From contig CAVXYG010000010.1 in assembly GCA_963766005.1 (NCBI GenBank), positions 23,649 through 87,648 of the forward strand: a DNA stretch of 64,000 bases. The letters are read 5' to 3'. The notes beneath the pieces were generated by a model. The model was not told the DNA's origin. It saw nothing but the letters and a program-made list of their open reading frames with translations, and searched no databases. Shown here piece by piece: positions 42,960 to 53,983 of this stretch (its first letter is position 1; every line of letters begins with the position of its first letter). Position numbers and translations under genes: made by a program. This stretch comes from CAVXYG01 sp963766005 (lineage in GTDB: Bacteria; Actinomycetota; Actinomycetes; S36-B12; GCA-2699445).

Positions 42960-44467
42960 TCAGGCCCTATCCGCGTCCTCGTCGGCGATCTCCTGGGCCT
43001 CGGCGTCCGCGGCCTCGTCGGCGATCTCCTGGGCCTCGTCGCGACTCGTCCTCGGCGTCGGCCTCCGCCTCCGCGTCGGCGATCTCCTGGGCCTCGGCGT
43101 CCGCGGCCTCGTCAGCGATCTCCTGGGCCTCCTCGACAACCTCGACCTCGGCCTCCGCCTCGGCCTCCTCGATCGCCTCCATGATTGCGGCCTCGCCGGA
43201 CAACAGCCGTGCGATCTCGTCGAGATCCACGGTGTTGCCCTCGCTGTCGGTGATCGTCGCGGCATCGACGACGACGGACAGCGCCTTCGCGCGGCGCACG
43301 TCGGCGATCGCCGTCTGCACCTGGCCAGCATCGACCAGCGCCTTGGCGAAGTCGTCGGGGCTCATCCCGTAGCGCGATGCCTGGCTGATCAGCCACTGGG
43401 TCAGCTCGGCCTCCTCGACCCGGACGTCCTGCTCCTCGGCCAGCTTGTCGAGCACGAGGTTGGCCTTGAGGGTGGCGCGCAGCTCCGCCTCGGTCTCGGC
43501 GCGGTGGCCGTCGTCGCCGTGCCCATCGGCGAAGTGCTCCTCGAGCTGGTCGTTGATCAGGCCCTCCGGCACATCCATGTCGACCAGTTCCAGGAAGGCA
43601 TCGCGGACCGCGTTGCGGGCGGCGGCACCGAGTTCCAGCAGCCCGGAGCGGCGCACCCGCTCGCGCAGGTCGGCTTCGAGCTCCTCGATCGTGTCGAACT
43701 CCGAGGCGAGCTGGGCGAAGTCGTCGTCGGCCTGCGGCAGTTCCTGCTCCCGGACGGCCTTCACGGTGACGCTGACGGTCAGCCGCTTGTCCGCGAACTC
43801 GCCCTCAGCCGGGATGTGCTCGAAGGTGCGGACCTCATCGGCCAGCGCCCCGGACACTGCCTCGTCGAAGCCCTCAACCGCACCGCCCGATCCGACCTCG
43901 TAGGACATCCCGGTAGCGGAGTACGGCTCAGCGGTGTTGCCCTCGGCGTCCTCTGCGGCGACATCGACAAGGATCACGTCACCTTCGGCTGCGCCGCGAT
44001 CCACGTCGGTGTAGCTGGCGAACCGCTTGCGGAGGTTCAGCAGCTCCTCGGCGATCGCATCTTCGTCGACCGGCGACAGCATCGACCTCGACGGACACAT
44101 CCCCGAGTTCGGGCAACGCAAAGTCGGGCCGAACATCGACCTCGGCGACGAACTCCAGGAAGTCGCCGTCCTCGAGCTTGGTGACCTCCACCTTGGGCTG
44201 GCCCAGCGGAACCAGCTCCTTGTCCTGCACGATTTCGTCGTAGGTGCGCGGGATGACCGCGTTGGCGACCTCGGACAGCACCGTGCCGCGACCAAAACGC
44301 TGGTCGATGATGCGGGGCGGCACCTTGCCCTTGCGGAAGCCGGGCACATTCACCTGCGAGGCGATGGAGCGGTAGGCGTTGGCAAGGTCCTCCGCCAACT
44401 CGTCGAAGGGGATCTCCACGACGATCTTCACGCGCGTGCTGGACAGGTTCTCGACGTCAGTCTTCAC
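42960..44467 (-). CDS. tig: Trigger factor with two apparent frameshifts and an acidic repeat tail
   Basis: Trigger factor is the ribosome-bound chaperone. The N-terminal ribosome-binding domain is clear (EIPFDELAEDLANAYRSIA, then VNVPGFRKGKVPPRIIDQRFG), followed by a PPIase domain and the C-terminal arms. GAGGAG precedes the GTG at 44467. The frame shifts by +1 near 44075 (from VSVEVDA to SPVDEDAIAEELLNL) and again near 43045 inside the tail. The tail after about residue 440 is made of repeats such as EAQEIADEAADAEAQEIAD, which is unusual. If the breaks are errors the protein would have about 500 residues. Confidence 0.88.
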
Positions 44468-44517
44468 GGACGGGGACTCCTCAGTAGTCACGGTCGATCG
44501 GCGCGCCGATCGTCGGG

Positions 44518-44590
44518 TCGGGGCGGGGAGACTCGAACTCCCGATCTCCTGCACCCAAAGCAGGCGCGCTAGCCACTACGCTACGCCCCG
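44518..44590 (-). tRNA. tRNA-Pro (anticodon TGG)
   Basis: The minus strand gives acceptor CGGGGCG/CGCCCCG with discriminator A, anticodon stem CCTGC/GCAGG and loop TTTGGGT (anticodon TGG), and T loop GTTCGAGTC. CCA is not encoded. It lies 50 bases upstream of the tig start. Confidence 0.93.
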
Positions 44591-44658
44591 CGCAGAGCGC
44601 TCCTAGTCTACGCAGACGGGCGGCCCGCCGCGGAATCGGCGCGACACTGCTTGATGGC

Positions 44659-44746
44659 TGCCGGGAAGCCTCATCTCGATTGCAGTGGTTCCCACCGCCC
44701 CGCGTGCATCTCCCATTGACCCCATCTGGGATGAGGCTTCACGGCA
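44659..44746. repeat. Palindromic intergenic repeat element, copy 2
   Basis: An 88-base element with ends TGCCGGGAAGCCTCATC and GATGAGGCTTCACGGCA, which are inverted repeats matching at 16 of 17 positions. Its left 18 bases are identical to those of the copy at 10752-10840, and the arms here are better preserved. It sits between tRNA-Pro and tRNA-Gly. Confidence 0.75.
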
Positions 44747-44783
44747 TCTGTGGGCCGCCCCGCCCAAACGTCAAGGCTTGCCC

Positions 44784-44789
44784 TAGACT
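44784..44789 (+). promoter_or_regulatory. Predicted -10 box of tRNA-Gly
   Basis: TAGACT ends 15 bases before the mature tRNA-Gly 5' end, a reasonable distance for a short tRNA leader. No good -35 box was seen. Confidence 0.4.
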
Positions 44790-44804
44790 CGTGGCTGCGC
44801 CACC

Positions 44805-44875
44805 GCGGGTGTAGCTCAATGGTAGAGCCCCAGCCTTCCAAGCTGGTCATGCGAGTTCGATTCTCGTCACCCGCT
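44805..44875 (+). tRNA. tRNA-Gly (anticodon TCC)
   Basis: Cloverleaf with acceptor GCGGGTG/CACCCGC, discriminator T, D loop AATGGTA, anticodon stem CCAGC/GCTGG with loop CTTCCAA (anticodon TCC), and T loop GTTCGATTC. CCA is not encoded. Confidence 0.94.
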
Positions 44876-45274
44876 CACCGAGTCCCCGCGGGTCACCTGC
44901 CGTAGTCGCCCTGACCGCAGCGTGGAGTTCCCATGCCCACGGCGGTGGCGCTGAGCACGGCGGCTCGCCGCCGAACCTCGACACCGGACGACCCTGGGCG
45001 GCACAACAGCACACGTCGGTTTCCCCGGTGCCCGTCCCTGACCGGCCGGACCGATCGACAGGCCGGACCGGCAGATTCGAAGCAGGCTCCACCTCGGTTC
45101 GAGCGAGATCCAGCACCTCGGGGTGGGCGAGCCCCACAGCAGCCTCGCTTCCGATGCGCCCCAGGCCGTGCGAGGCTCTTGGATTGGCCTCGTCCGCGCG
45201 GACCACGTCGAGGCAATCGGCGCGCCGTCTCCACCACCGCGCGGTCCGCGCCTGGTGCACGTCCGGCCGCGGAC
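44876..45274. other. Intergenic region between tRNA-Gly and the NYN gene
   Basis: 399 bases without a recognisable gene. Several frames are open only because of high GC. I see no conserved motif, tRNA or repeat here. Confidence 0.4.
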
Positions 45275-45832
45275 TCAGAGGAAGTCCATCGGGTCGAATT
45301 CCTCGATGGGAATGATGCGCACGCGCGGCAGGCTCACGTTGAACGCTGCCACATCGTGCTCGAGGTCGAAGAACTCCACGCCGCGATCGGCTAGTGCGGC
45401 GAATCCGCGGTTACGGAACTCAGGGAAGCCGACCACGCCGATCCGGCGTCCGTCCGCGATCCGTTCCAGTTGCGGCAGGAAGTCACCGTCGTGGCTCGCC
45501 AGAACGACGTCGCCGGGCCGGTCGGCCAGCGCCTCGAGGGTGCGCTGGATCGCGATGTCCACTACCTTCTCCTGCGGACCCCCCGACAGCGGGATCGGCC
45601 GGTAACCGATCGCCAGCAGCGCCTGGACGAAGGCGTGCGGCAACTCGCCGTGAACCGCGAGGAAGAACAGACCCGTGACTTCCTGGTCCCAGCGTTGCTC
45701 GACGAAGCTCAGCAGCCGGTCCCAGCGGGGCCGCTCCTCGGGGCTCGGACGGTGCCCCAGAATGCTGGCCCCGAGGGTCGCGTCGATGTTCTCGCCGTCA
45801 ACGAGCAGGTACGTGCGCGAACTGTCGATCAT
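45275..45832 (-). CDS. NYN (PIN-like) domain ribonuclease
   Basis: The 185-residue protein is a single NYN domain: TYLLVDGENIDATLG at the start gives the first metal-binding Asp, KVVDIAIQRTLEAL the second acidic site, and DVVLASHDGDFLPQLERIA the third. NYN proteins are metal-dependent RNases of the PIN-like fold, cytoplasmic. ATG 45832 has a TAGGCT box six bases upstream and no ribosome binding site. It is followed by the PAP2 gene on the same strand, each with its own promoter. Confidence 0.88.
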   Translation of the reverse strand: MIDSSRTYLLVDGENIDATLGASILGHRPSPEERPRWDRLLSFVEQRWDQEVTGLFFLAVHGELPHAFVQALLAIGYRPIPLSGGPQEKVVDIAIQRTLEALADRPGDVVLASHDGDFLPQLERIADGRRIGVVGFPEFRNRGFAALADRGVEFFDLEHDVAAFNVSLPRVRIIPIEEFDPMDFL

Positions 45833-45838
45833 GCCGCG

Positions 45839-45844
45839 AGCCTA
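45839..45844 (-). promoter_or_regulatory. Predicted -10 box of the NYN RNase gene
   Basis: TAGGCT on the minus strand ends six bases before the ATG, consistent with a leaderless mRNA. Confidence 0.5.
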
Positions 45845-45910
45845 CGCCCGGAGGCGGTCGGCGGGGGGCCACAACGGCGGCCCCGCCACCCAATCGGAAC
45901 CGGCAGCCGA

Positions 45911-46630
45911 TCACGGGACAGACCGCTCATCCGCTTCCGGATCGACTCCCAGCAACCGATTGTCCGGGCGCAGCAGCGATGCGAAGAGCAGCAGCACGGC
46001 GGAACCGATCGCCCAGCCGGCGAGAACATCCGTGGCCCAGTGGACCCCGAGCACGATCCGAGACAGCCCGATCAGGGGAACCAGGACCAGCAGCACTTGG
46101 CCCACTCGCTGCACGATGTGGCTGCGGTAGGCGAGCCCGACCAGAACGACCAGCAGCGCCAGGGCAGCGAAGATGGAGATGCTGGCTGCCGAGTGCCCGG
46201 ACGGGAACGAGCGGTCCAGCCCGTCGGTGGTGAACTCCCCTGCTCCCGGCGGGCGCATCCGCCCCACAGAGCGCTTCGCAACTTCGACGATGAGGGCACT
46301 GAGGGCAGCGCTGCAGCCGGCGAACAGCGCAAGCGAAGGTCTTCGCCATGCCCACAGGCCAAGGGTCGCGGCGATAGCGAGGAGCGTTGAGGGGACCACA
46401 TCGGTCACGGCCCCGATCACGGCGGCGACCTCCACCGCGAAGGGCGCAGCGTCGGTCCACGACGAGGTCGTGTCGAAGACCCATTGGTCGAAGCCGGTAG
46501 GACCATCGGCGGCCAAGACAACAGCGAGCAGAAGCAGCGCCGCCATCGCCGCGGATACTGACGCCCACTGCATCGGGGCCGACCGCCACGGAGTCGGCCG
46601 TGCATCAACTGGAACAGCGGGGCCGCTCAT
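45911..46630 (-). CDS. PAP2-superfamily membrane phosphatase
   Basis: The 239-residue protein has about six membrane helices and the three PAP2 motifs: KRSVGRMRPP, FPSGHSAAS with the catalytic His partner, and SRIVLGVHWATDV. Such proteins remove phosphate from lipids such as phosphatidate, phosphatidylglycerol phosphate or undecaprenyl pyrophosphate outside the membrane; the substrate is not clear. ATG 46630 was chosen because TACGCT ends six bases before it. Confidence 0.92.
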   Translation of the reverse strand: MSGPAVPVDARPTPWRSAPMQWASVSAAMAALLLLAVVLAADGPTGFDQWVFDTTSSWTDAAPFAVEVAAVIGAVTDVVPSTLLAIAATLGLWAWRRPSLALFAGCSAALSALIVEVAKRSVGRMRPPGAGEFTTDGLDRSFPSGHSAASISIFAALALLVVLVGLAYRSHIVQRVGQVLLVLVPLIGLSRIVLGVHWATDVLAGWAIGSAVLLLFASLLRPDNRLLGVDPEADERSVP

Positions 46631-46636
46631 CGCCCG

Positions 46637-46642
46637 AGCGTA
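46637..46642 (-). promoter_or_regulatory. Predicted -10 box of the PAP2 gene
   Basis: TACGCT on the minus strand ends six bases before the ATG, again a leaderless arrangement. Confidence 0.5.
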
Positions 46643-46825
46643 GCGATTCACCTCGGGCTTCGCGCCGGGCCGGCTTCGCATGACTCAGGTGCGAGTGGCC
46701 GCAACGCTGACCGCGCCGGGGGCTCGGGGTCGCGAGTCGCCCTGTTGCGCATGGCCAGGAGTTGGCATCGGTGCCGGTCCCAGAGGCCAGATTGGGCTGG
46801 ACTACTCCACGAGAGGGGCAGCGCT

Positions 46826-48083
46826 GTGCCGATCGCGCGAAGTTGGGCCTTGCGGGGGTTGCAGCGCATACGAACTGGGCTCGCCGCCGCCGTGGCCATG
46901 GCAATCGTGCTGCCCGTCCTGGTGCTCGCAGCCGTTCCTGCGGCGGCTGCCCTCGGCGGTCGCACGGACTTCGCCATCGACGGCAACACCGATGGACCCA
47001 ACGACTGGGACGCTCCTCCGGCGTCGCTGCTGGATCTGGTCAACCTGTCGGACGCGTGCGGCAACGGCGTCGTCGATCCGACGACGGTGAGCGGCAAGCT
47101 GGACGACTTCGACTGGCGCTCTTGGCGTCATCGCGGCGCCAGGCACCGTAGAGCATGAGGTCGTAGTTGCCGTCGGGGGCGGTCGCCACGTCGTGCGGTA
47201 CCCGTGGCTCCCCGTCCACCGCCGGGCGGCCCGGCGACCATCATGCTGCGGCCCGGGCAGAACGCGGTCTGTTCGTTCACCAATGCGCCCGACTTGCCCA
47301 CCCCGACTGCCGCGTCCTTGACTGTGGTGAAGGCGACGCAGCCCGCGGGAGCGCTGCCGGATGGATCAGCGGGCTTCCCCTTCGCGGTGAAGGGCGGCGC
47401 GTCCTACGACCGCTTCACGCTGGCACCTGGACGCTCGACCCTGCCAAGCCCGGCAAGTACGCGATCAGCGAGACCGTACCCGCGGGCTGGGCGGCAACGG
47501 TCGCATGCACTGACCCCGGCGCGGTCAGCCTCGGCATCGGTCGCGTCGAGGTCGAACTCACTTCCGGAGACGCCATCACGTGCACGTACACGAACACCCG
47601 CCTGGGCGCGTTGTCCATCGTCAAGGTGGCCGACCCGCAGAGCGACCAGTTCTTCGGGTTCCTTGGTACCCGTGGCCGGACGTTCTACACACGGCTCGCG
47701 CTCACCGATGACGGCAGCGGGCTGGCCAATACTGCTGTCGTCGCTGACCTTCCCCCCGGGCTGTTCACCGTGGAGGAGATCCTCCCCGACGGGTGGGTCC
47801 TGGAATCGATCGAGTGCGAGGGGATCACGCCGATATCGGTCGATCGCGAGTCTCGCCGAGTGACCGTCGAGATCGTCCCCGGCACCGACGCCACCTGCAC
47901 TTACGCCAACACCACGACCGACACGGTGGCGAGACCGGCGGTGGCGGCGGTGAGACCGGCGGTGGCGGCGGCGGCGGTGGCCTTCCGGAGACCGGCAGCG
48001 GCACGGGCGCGCTGGCTGGCCTGCTCGGACTGGTGCTGCTGGCCCTCGGTGTCCGCATGGTCCGGATGTCGCGCTTGTGGTAG
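46826..48083 (+). pseudogene. LPxTG surface protein with SpaA/prealbumin-like repeats, broken in several places
   Basis: The first frame has a signal peptide (GLAAAVAMAIVLPVLVLAAVP) and RTDFAIDGNTDGPNDWD, then hits a stop at 47156. Later pieces read AVCSFTNAPDLPTPTAASL (frame as the first), then KPGKYAISETVPAGWAATVA and TRLGALSIVKVADPQSDQFF in a second frame, and finally GGETGGGGGETGG, LPETG and a hydrophobic helix in a third frame to the stop at 48083. These are typical Ig-like repeats of pilin or adhesin proteins ending in a sortase signal. The stretch at about 47115-47190 reads more like coding sequence on the opposite strand. Several breaks make a pseudogene likely. Confidence 0.72.
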
Positions 48084-48127
48084 CCCGCAGCGCCTCGGAG
48101 TTGGCCGCAGGCCACTGAGCCAGCACC

Positions 48128-48805
48128 ATGGAGAGCGTGACCGAGTTGGGCACGGCGGAACCGTTCGAGCGGCGGAACCCCCTGCACGACCTGCTCGGGG
48201 GCCCGCGTGGGGCGCTGGAATCGGCCCTGCCGGGCGTGGTCTTCGTCACCGCCTATCTCATCTCCGGCAGCGGCCTCGATGTGGCGCTCACCGTGGCGGT
48301 CGGGACCGCGATCGTGCTGGCGGGACTGCGCCTGCTCCGGCGGGAGAAGCCCATTCGAGTCCTCGGGGGCCTCGCCGCGGTGGCGGTCGCGGCGCTGGTC
48401 GCAGCCCGCACGGGCAACGCGGCAGACTACTTCTTGCCCAGCCTGCTGGCCAATCTCGCGTCGTCGTTGATCTGGGCGGTCAGCGTGCTGGCCGGTTGGC
48501 CGCTGCTCGGTGTCGTCCTTGGCTTCGCGCTGGGCCAGAAGGCCGGGTGGCGCTCCGACCCCGAACTGGTCCGGGCCTACGGGCTGGCCTCCTGGGTCTG
48601 GGCTGCTTCCTTCCTCGTCCGAGCCGGTGTCAACATCCCCCTCTACCTCAACGACAACCTCGTGGGCCTCGGCATCGCGCGAGTGCTGCTCGGCTGGCCC
48701 TTGGTCCTCCTCGTGATGGTGACTTCGTGGTGGGTGATCCGGCGGACGCTGCCGGCCGATCACCCGGGTGTCATGCACCCCAGTCAGCGCCGTACGGCCG
48801 GGTAG
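48128..48805 (+). CDS. DUF3159 membrane protein
   Basis: The 225-residue protein has five or six hydrophobic helices and the DUF3159 pattern: LLGGPRGALESALPGVVFVTAY near the start, ADYFLPSLLANLASSL in the middle and NIPLYLNDNLVGLGIARVLLGWP near the end. The family is found almost only in actinobacteria and resembles permeases of the VUT/intracellular septation class; function unknown. Confidence 0.9.
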   Translation: MESVTELGTAEPFERRNPLHDLLGGPRGALESALPGVVFVTAYLISGSGLDVALTVAVGTAIVLAGLRLLRREKPIRVLGGLAAVAVAALVAARTGNAADYFLPSLLANLASSLIWAVSVLAGWPLLGVVLGFALGQKAGWRSDPELVRAYGLASWVWAASFLVRAGVNIPLYLNDNLVGLGIARVLLGWPLVLLVMVTSWWVIRRTLPADHPGVMHPSQRRTAG

Positions 48806-48858
48806 CGGCGCGCCCCACCGTCGCATCCCGCCTCGCCGCAGCGCAGTCGGAGCACTGC

Positions 48859-49308
48859 TCAGCGCTGGGCCTCGTACTGCGCCAACTGCCGGATCCGCCG
48901 GATGTGCCGCTCCTCGCCGCTGAATGGCGTGGACAGAAAGGTGTCCACGATGCGCAGCGCCGAGTCGGAGTCATGCATGCGGGCGCCGATCCCGATCACG
49001 TTCGCGTCGTTGTGCTCCCGGGCCAGCGCCGCCGTCTCGCTGCTCCAGGCCAGTGCTGCGCGCACGCCCGGCACCTTGTTGGCCGCGATGTGCTCTCCGT
49101 TGCCGGAGCCGCCGATCACGATCCCCAGACTCCCCGGATCGGCGGTGACCGCGGCGCCGGCGGCAATGCAGAACGCCGGATAGTCGTCCTGGGGGTCGTA
49201 GGTGAGCGCCCCGTGGTCCACCACTTCGTGGCCCTGCTCACGCAGGTGTGCGGCGAGCCGCTCTTTGAACTCGAAGCCGGCATGGTCGCAACCCAGATGA
49301 ATACGCAT
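48859..49308 (-). CDS. rpiB: Ribose-5-phosphate isomerase B
   Basis: RpiB interconverts ribose 5-phosphate and ribulose 5-phosphate. The 149-residue protein starts MRIHLGCDHAGFEFKERL and has GIVIGGSGNGEHIAANK and REHNDANVIGIGARM. The catalytic Cys position of E. coli RpiB is Ser here (GGSGNG), as in the mycobacterial type that uses a Glu base. It converges on the DUF3159 gene. Confidence 0.95.
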   Translation of the reverse strand: MRIHLGCDHAGFEFKERLAAHLREQGHEVVDHGALTYDPQDDYPAFCIAAGAAVTADPGSLGIVIGGSGNGEHIAANKVPGVRAALAWSSETAALAREHNDANVIGIGARMHDSDSALRIVDTFLSTPFSGEERHIRRIRQLAQYEAQR

Positions 49309-49341
49309 GGTGACCGATTGTGCCAGTCGGCCTGACCGGGA

Positions 49342-50850
49342 TCACACGTCGCTGTCGACCCAGTCCAGCGTGCGGCGCACGGCCTGCTTCCAGCGGGCGA
49401 ACAGCGCCTCCTTGCGCTCCTCCGGCATCGCAGGCTGCCACCGCTTGTCCTCGGCCCAGTTGGACCGGATGTCCTCGAACCCGCGCCAGAATCCGACAGC
49501 GAGTCCGGCTGCGTACGCGGCTCCGAGGGCAGTGGTCTCCGCGACTTGCGGTCGGATCACCGGGACCCCGAGGATGTCTGCCTGGAATTGCATGAGCGTC
49601 TCGTTGGCGACCATGCCGCCGTCGACCTTCAGCGTGGTGAGCTCCACACCGGAGTCCGCCTCCATCGCCTCGATCACCTCGCGGCTCTGGTATGCGGCGG
49701 CTTCCAGCGCCGCACGCGCGATGTGTCCCCGGTTGACGAAGCGCGAGAGCCCGACGATGACGCCACGGGCGTCGGATCGCCAGTGCGGCGCGAACAGTCC
49801 CGAGAAGGCGGGGACGAAGTAGCAGTCGCCGTTGTCCGGCACGGATCGGGCCAGTTCCTCTACCTGCGACGCCGACCCGATCAGTTGCAGGTTGTCGCGC
49901 AGCCACTGGATGAGGCTGCCGGTCATGGCGATGGATCCCTCCAGCGCGAAGACCGTCTCCTGCTCGCCGATCTTGTACAGCACGGTGGTGATCAGGCCGT
50001 TCTCCGAGAGCACCTTCTTCGTCCCGGTGTTCAGCAGCACGAAGTTGCCCGTGCCGTAGGTGTTCTTCACCATCCCGACGTCCAGGCATGCCTGCCCGAA
50101 CGTGGCCGCCTGCTGGTCGCCGAGGATGCCGGCGAGCGGGACCCCCGACATGGAACGCGGCGACTTGATCTCACCGTAGATCTCCGAGGAGCTGCGGATC
50201 TCGGGCAGCATGCCCATCGGCACGCCCATCACCCGGCACAGCTCGGGGTCCCACTGCTGGGTCTCCAGGTCCATGAGCAGGGTCCGGGAGGCGTTGGTCA
50301 GATCGGTGACGTGCACGCCCCGGTTCGGCCCACCGGTCATGCACCACAGCAGCCACGTGTCGACGGTGCCGAACATGAGGTCGCCGGCCTCGGCGCGCGC
50401 GCGTGCGCCGGGCACGTTGTCCAGCACCCACCGGATCTTCGGACCGGCGAAGTACGTCGCAAGCGGAAGTCCGGTCTTGGCGGCGAACCGGCGCGGGTTG
50501 CCGTCTGCGAGCTCGTCGCAGATCTCCTTGGTCCGCGTGTCTTGCCATACCAGGGCGTTGTACACCGGATTGCCGGAGACCCGGTCCCAGATGATCGTCG
50601 TCTCGCGCTGCTGGGTGATGCCGACGGCCTTGATGTCGGACAGGTGCAGATCGGACTTCGCCAGTGCCGCACCCATCACCTCGCGCGTGTTGTTCCAGAT
50701 CTCGGCTGGATCGTGCTCCACCCAGCCCGGGGCGGGGAAGATCTGCCGGTGCTCCTTCTGCTCGGACGCGATCGGCAATCCGGCGTGGTCGAAGATGATC
50801 GCCCGGGTCGACGTCGTGCCCTGATCGACCGCCATCACTGCTTCTGTCAT
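49342..50850 (-). CDS. glpK: Glycerol kinase
   Basis: GlpK phosphorylates glycerol to glycerol 3-phosphate. The 502-residue protein begins MAVDQGTTSTRAIIFDH with the ATP-phosphate loop and has GITQQRETTIIWD, WQDTRT, GILGDQQAATFGQ and KVDGGMVANETLMQFQADI, the FGGY family signatures. GGAGGAG lies just before the ATG at 50850. No glpF or glpD is nearby. Confidence 0.97.
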   Translation of the reverse strand: MTEAVMAVDQGTTSTRAIIFDHAGLPIASEQKEHRQIFPAPGWVEHDPAEIWNNTREVMGAALAKSDLHLSDIKAVGITQQRETTIIWDRVSGNPVYNALVWQDTRTKEICDELADGNPRRFAAKTGLPLATYFAGPKIRWVLDNVPGARARAEAGDLMFGTVDTWLLWCMTGGPNRGVHVTDLTNASRTLLMDLETQQWDPELCRVMGVPMGMLPEIRSSSEIYGEIKSPRSMSGVPLAGILGDQQAATFGQACLDVGMVKNTYGTGNFVLLNTGTKKVLSENGLITTVLYKIGEQETVFALEGSIAMTGSLIQWLRDNLQLIGSASQVEELARSVPDNGDCYFVPAFSGLFAPHWRSDARGVIVGLSRFVNRGHIARAALEAAAYQSREVIEAMEADSGVELTTLKVDGGMVANETLMQFQADILGVPVIRPQVAETTALGAAYAAGLAVGFWRGFEDIRSNWAEDKRWQPAMPEERKEALFARWKQAVRRTLDWVDSDV

Positions 50851-50982
50851 GTCTCCTCCACTGTGGTGCGGGCCGCCGCGACCCATGCTGGAACCTAGCG
50901 CGTGCAGCCCTGCCGCGGCGCGGTGGCGGGCATCCCGTCGGCAGTGCCGGTCTGCGAAGATGCTGCCGACGACGGAGGTGGC

Positions 50983-53531
<2,549 letters not shown>

Positions 53532-53532
<1 letters not shown>

Positions 53533-53873
53533 TGGCCCGCACCGATATCGCGGCCAGCCTGGTCGTCACGCGACTGGCCGCCGATCTGCCCATCCCGCCG
53601 GAGGCCACGACGTCGCGCGTCGTGGTGAACAACGATGCGGTCCGCGTGATCGAGTTCGCGATGGCCGCCGGACAGGAGCTCACCGACCACTCGGCCCCGC
53701 GGCCGGTCGTCGTGCAGATGCTCGAGGGGTCGCTGGATTTTCACACCCTCGGGAAGACTGCGACGCTCGTGCCAGGCGATGTCGTCTACCTTGCGCCCGA
53801 CGAGCGGCACGGCCTCGTCGCTACCGCCCCCTCGCGGTTCTGCCTGGTCATGGTGATGATGACGGCCGGGTGA
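53532..53873 (+). CDS. Small cupin-domain protein
   Basis: The 113-residue protein is a single cupin barrel: AAGQELTDHSAPRPVVVQMLEG forms motif 1 with a reduced set of metal ligands, and LVPGDVVYLAPDERHGL forms motif 2 with a His. Such small cupins bind metals or small ligands and often have no known reaction. It is coupled to pepN by a stop/start overlap. Confidence 0.85.
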
Positions 53874-53970
53874 TCGACGGTCCCCCCGGGTCCGGATCCA
53901 GGCCGCGACGCCGCACTCTGCGGCGGGTGCGCCCGGGCACCCCGGACTGGGCGCGGGGCTCCCTGTGACG

Positions 53971-53976
53971 TACCCT
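53971..53976 (+). promoter_or_regulatory. Predicted -10 box of the DUF2804 gene
   Basis: TACCCT ends seven bases before the ATG at 53984; no ribosome binding site is present, so a leaderless mRNA is likely. Confidence 0.45.
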
Positions 53977-53983
53977 CTGGCCC

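Noticed and set aside
43040..44080. Programmed frameshifting in tig
   Set aside because: No slippery sequence or pseudoknot was evident at the two sites, and similar +1 breaks occur in unrelated genes.
47167..49335. Single long frame joining the surface protein to DUF3159
   Set aside because: After about 47925 it runs through DUF3159 in the wrong frame; the LPETG end lies in another frame.
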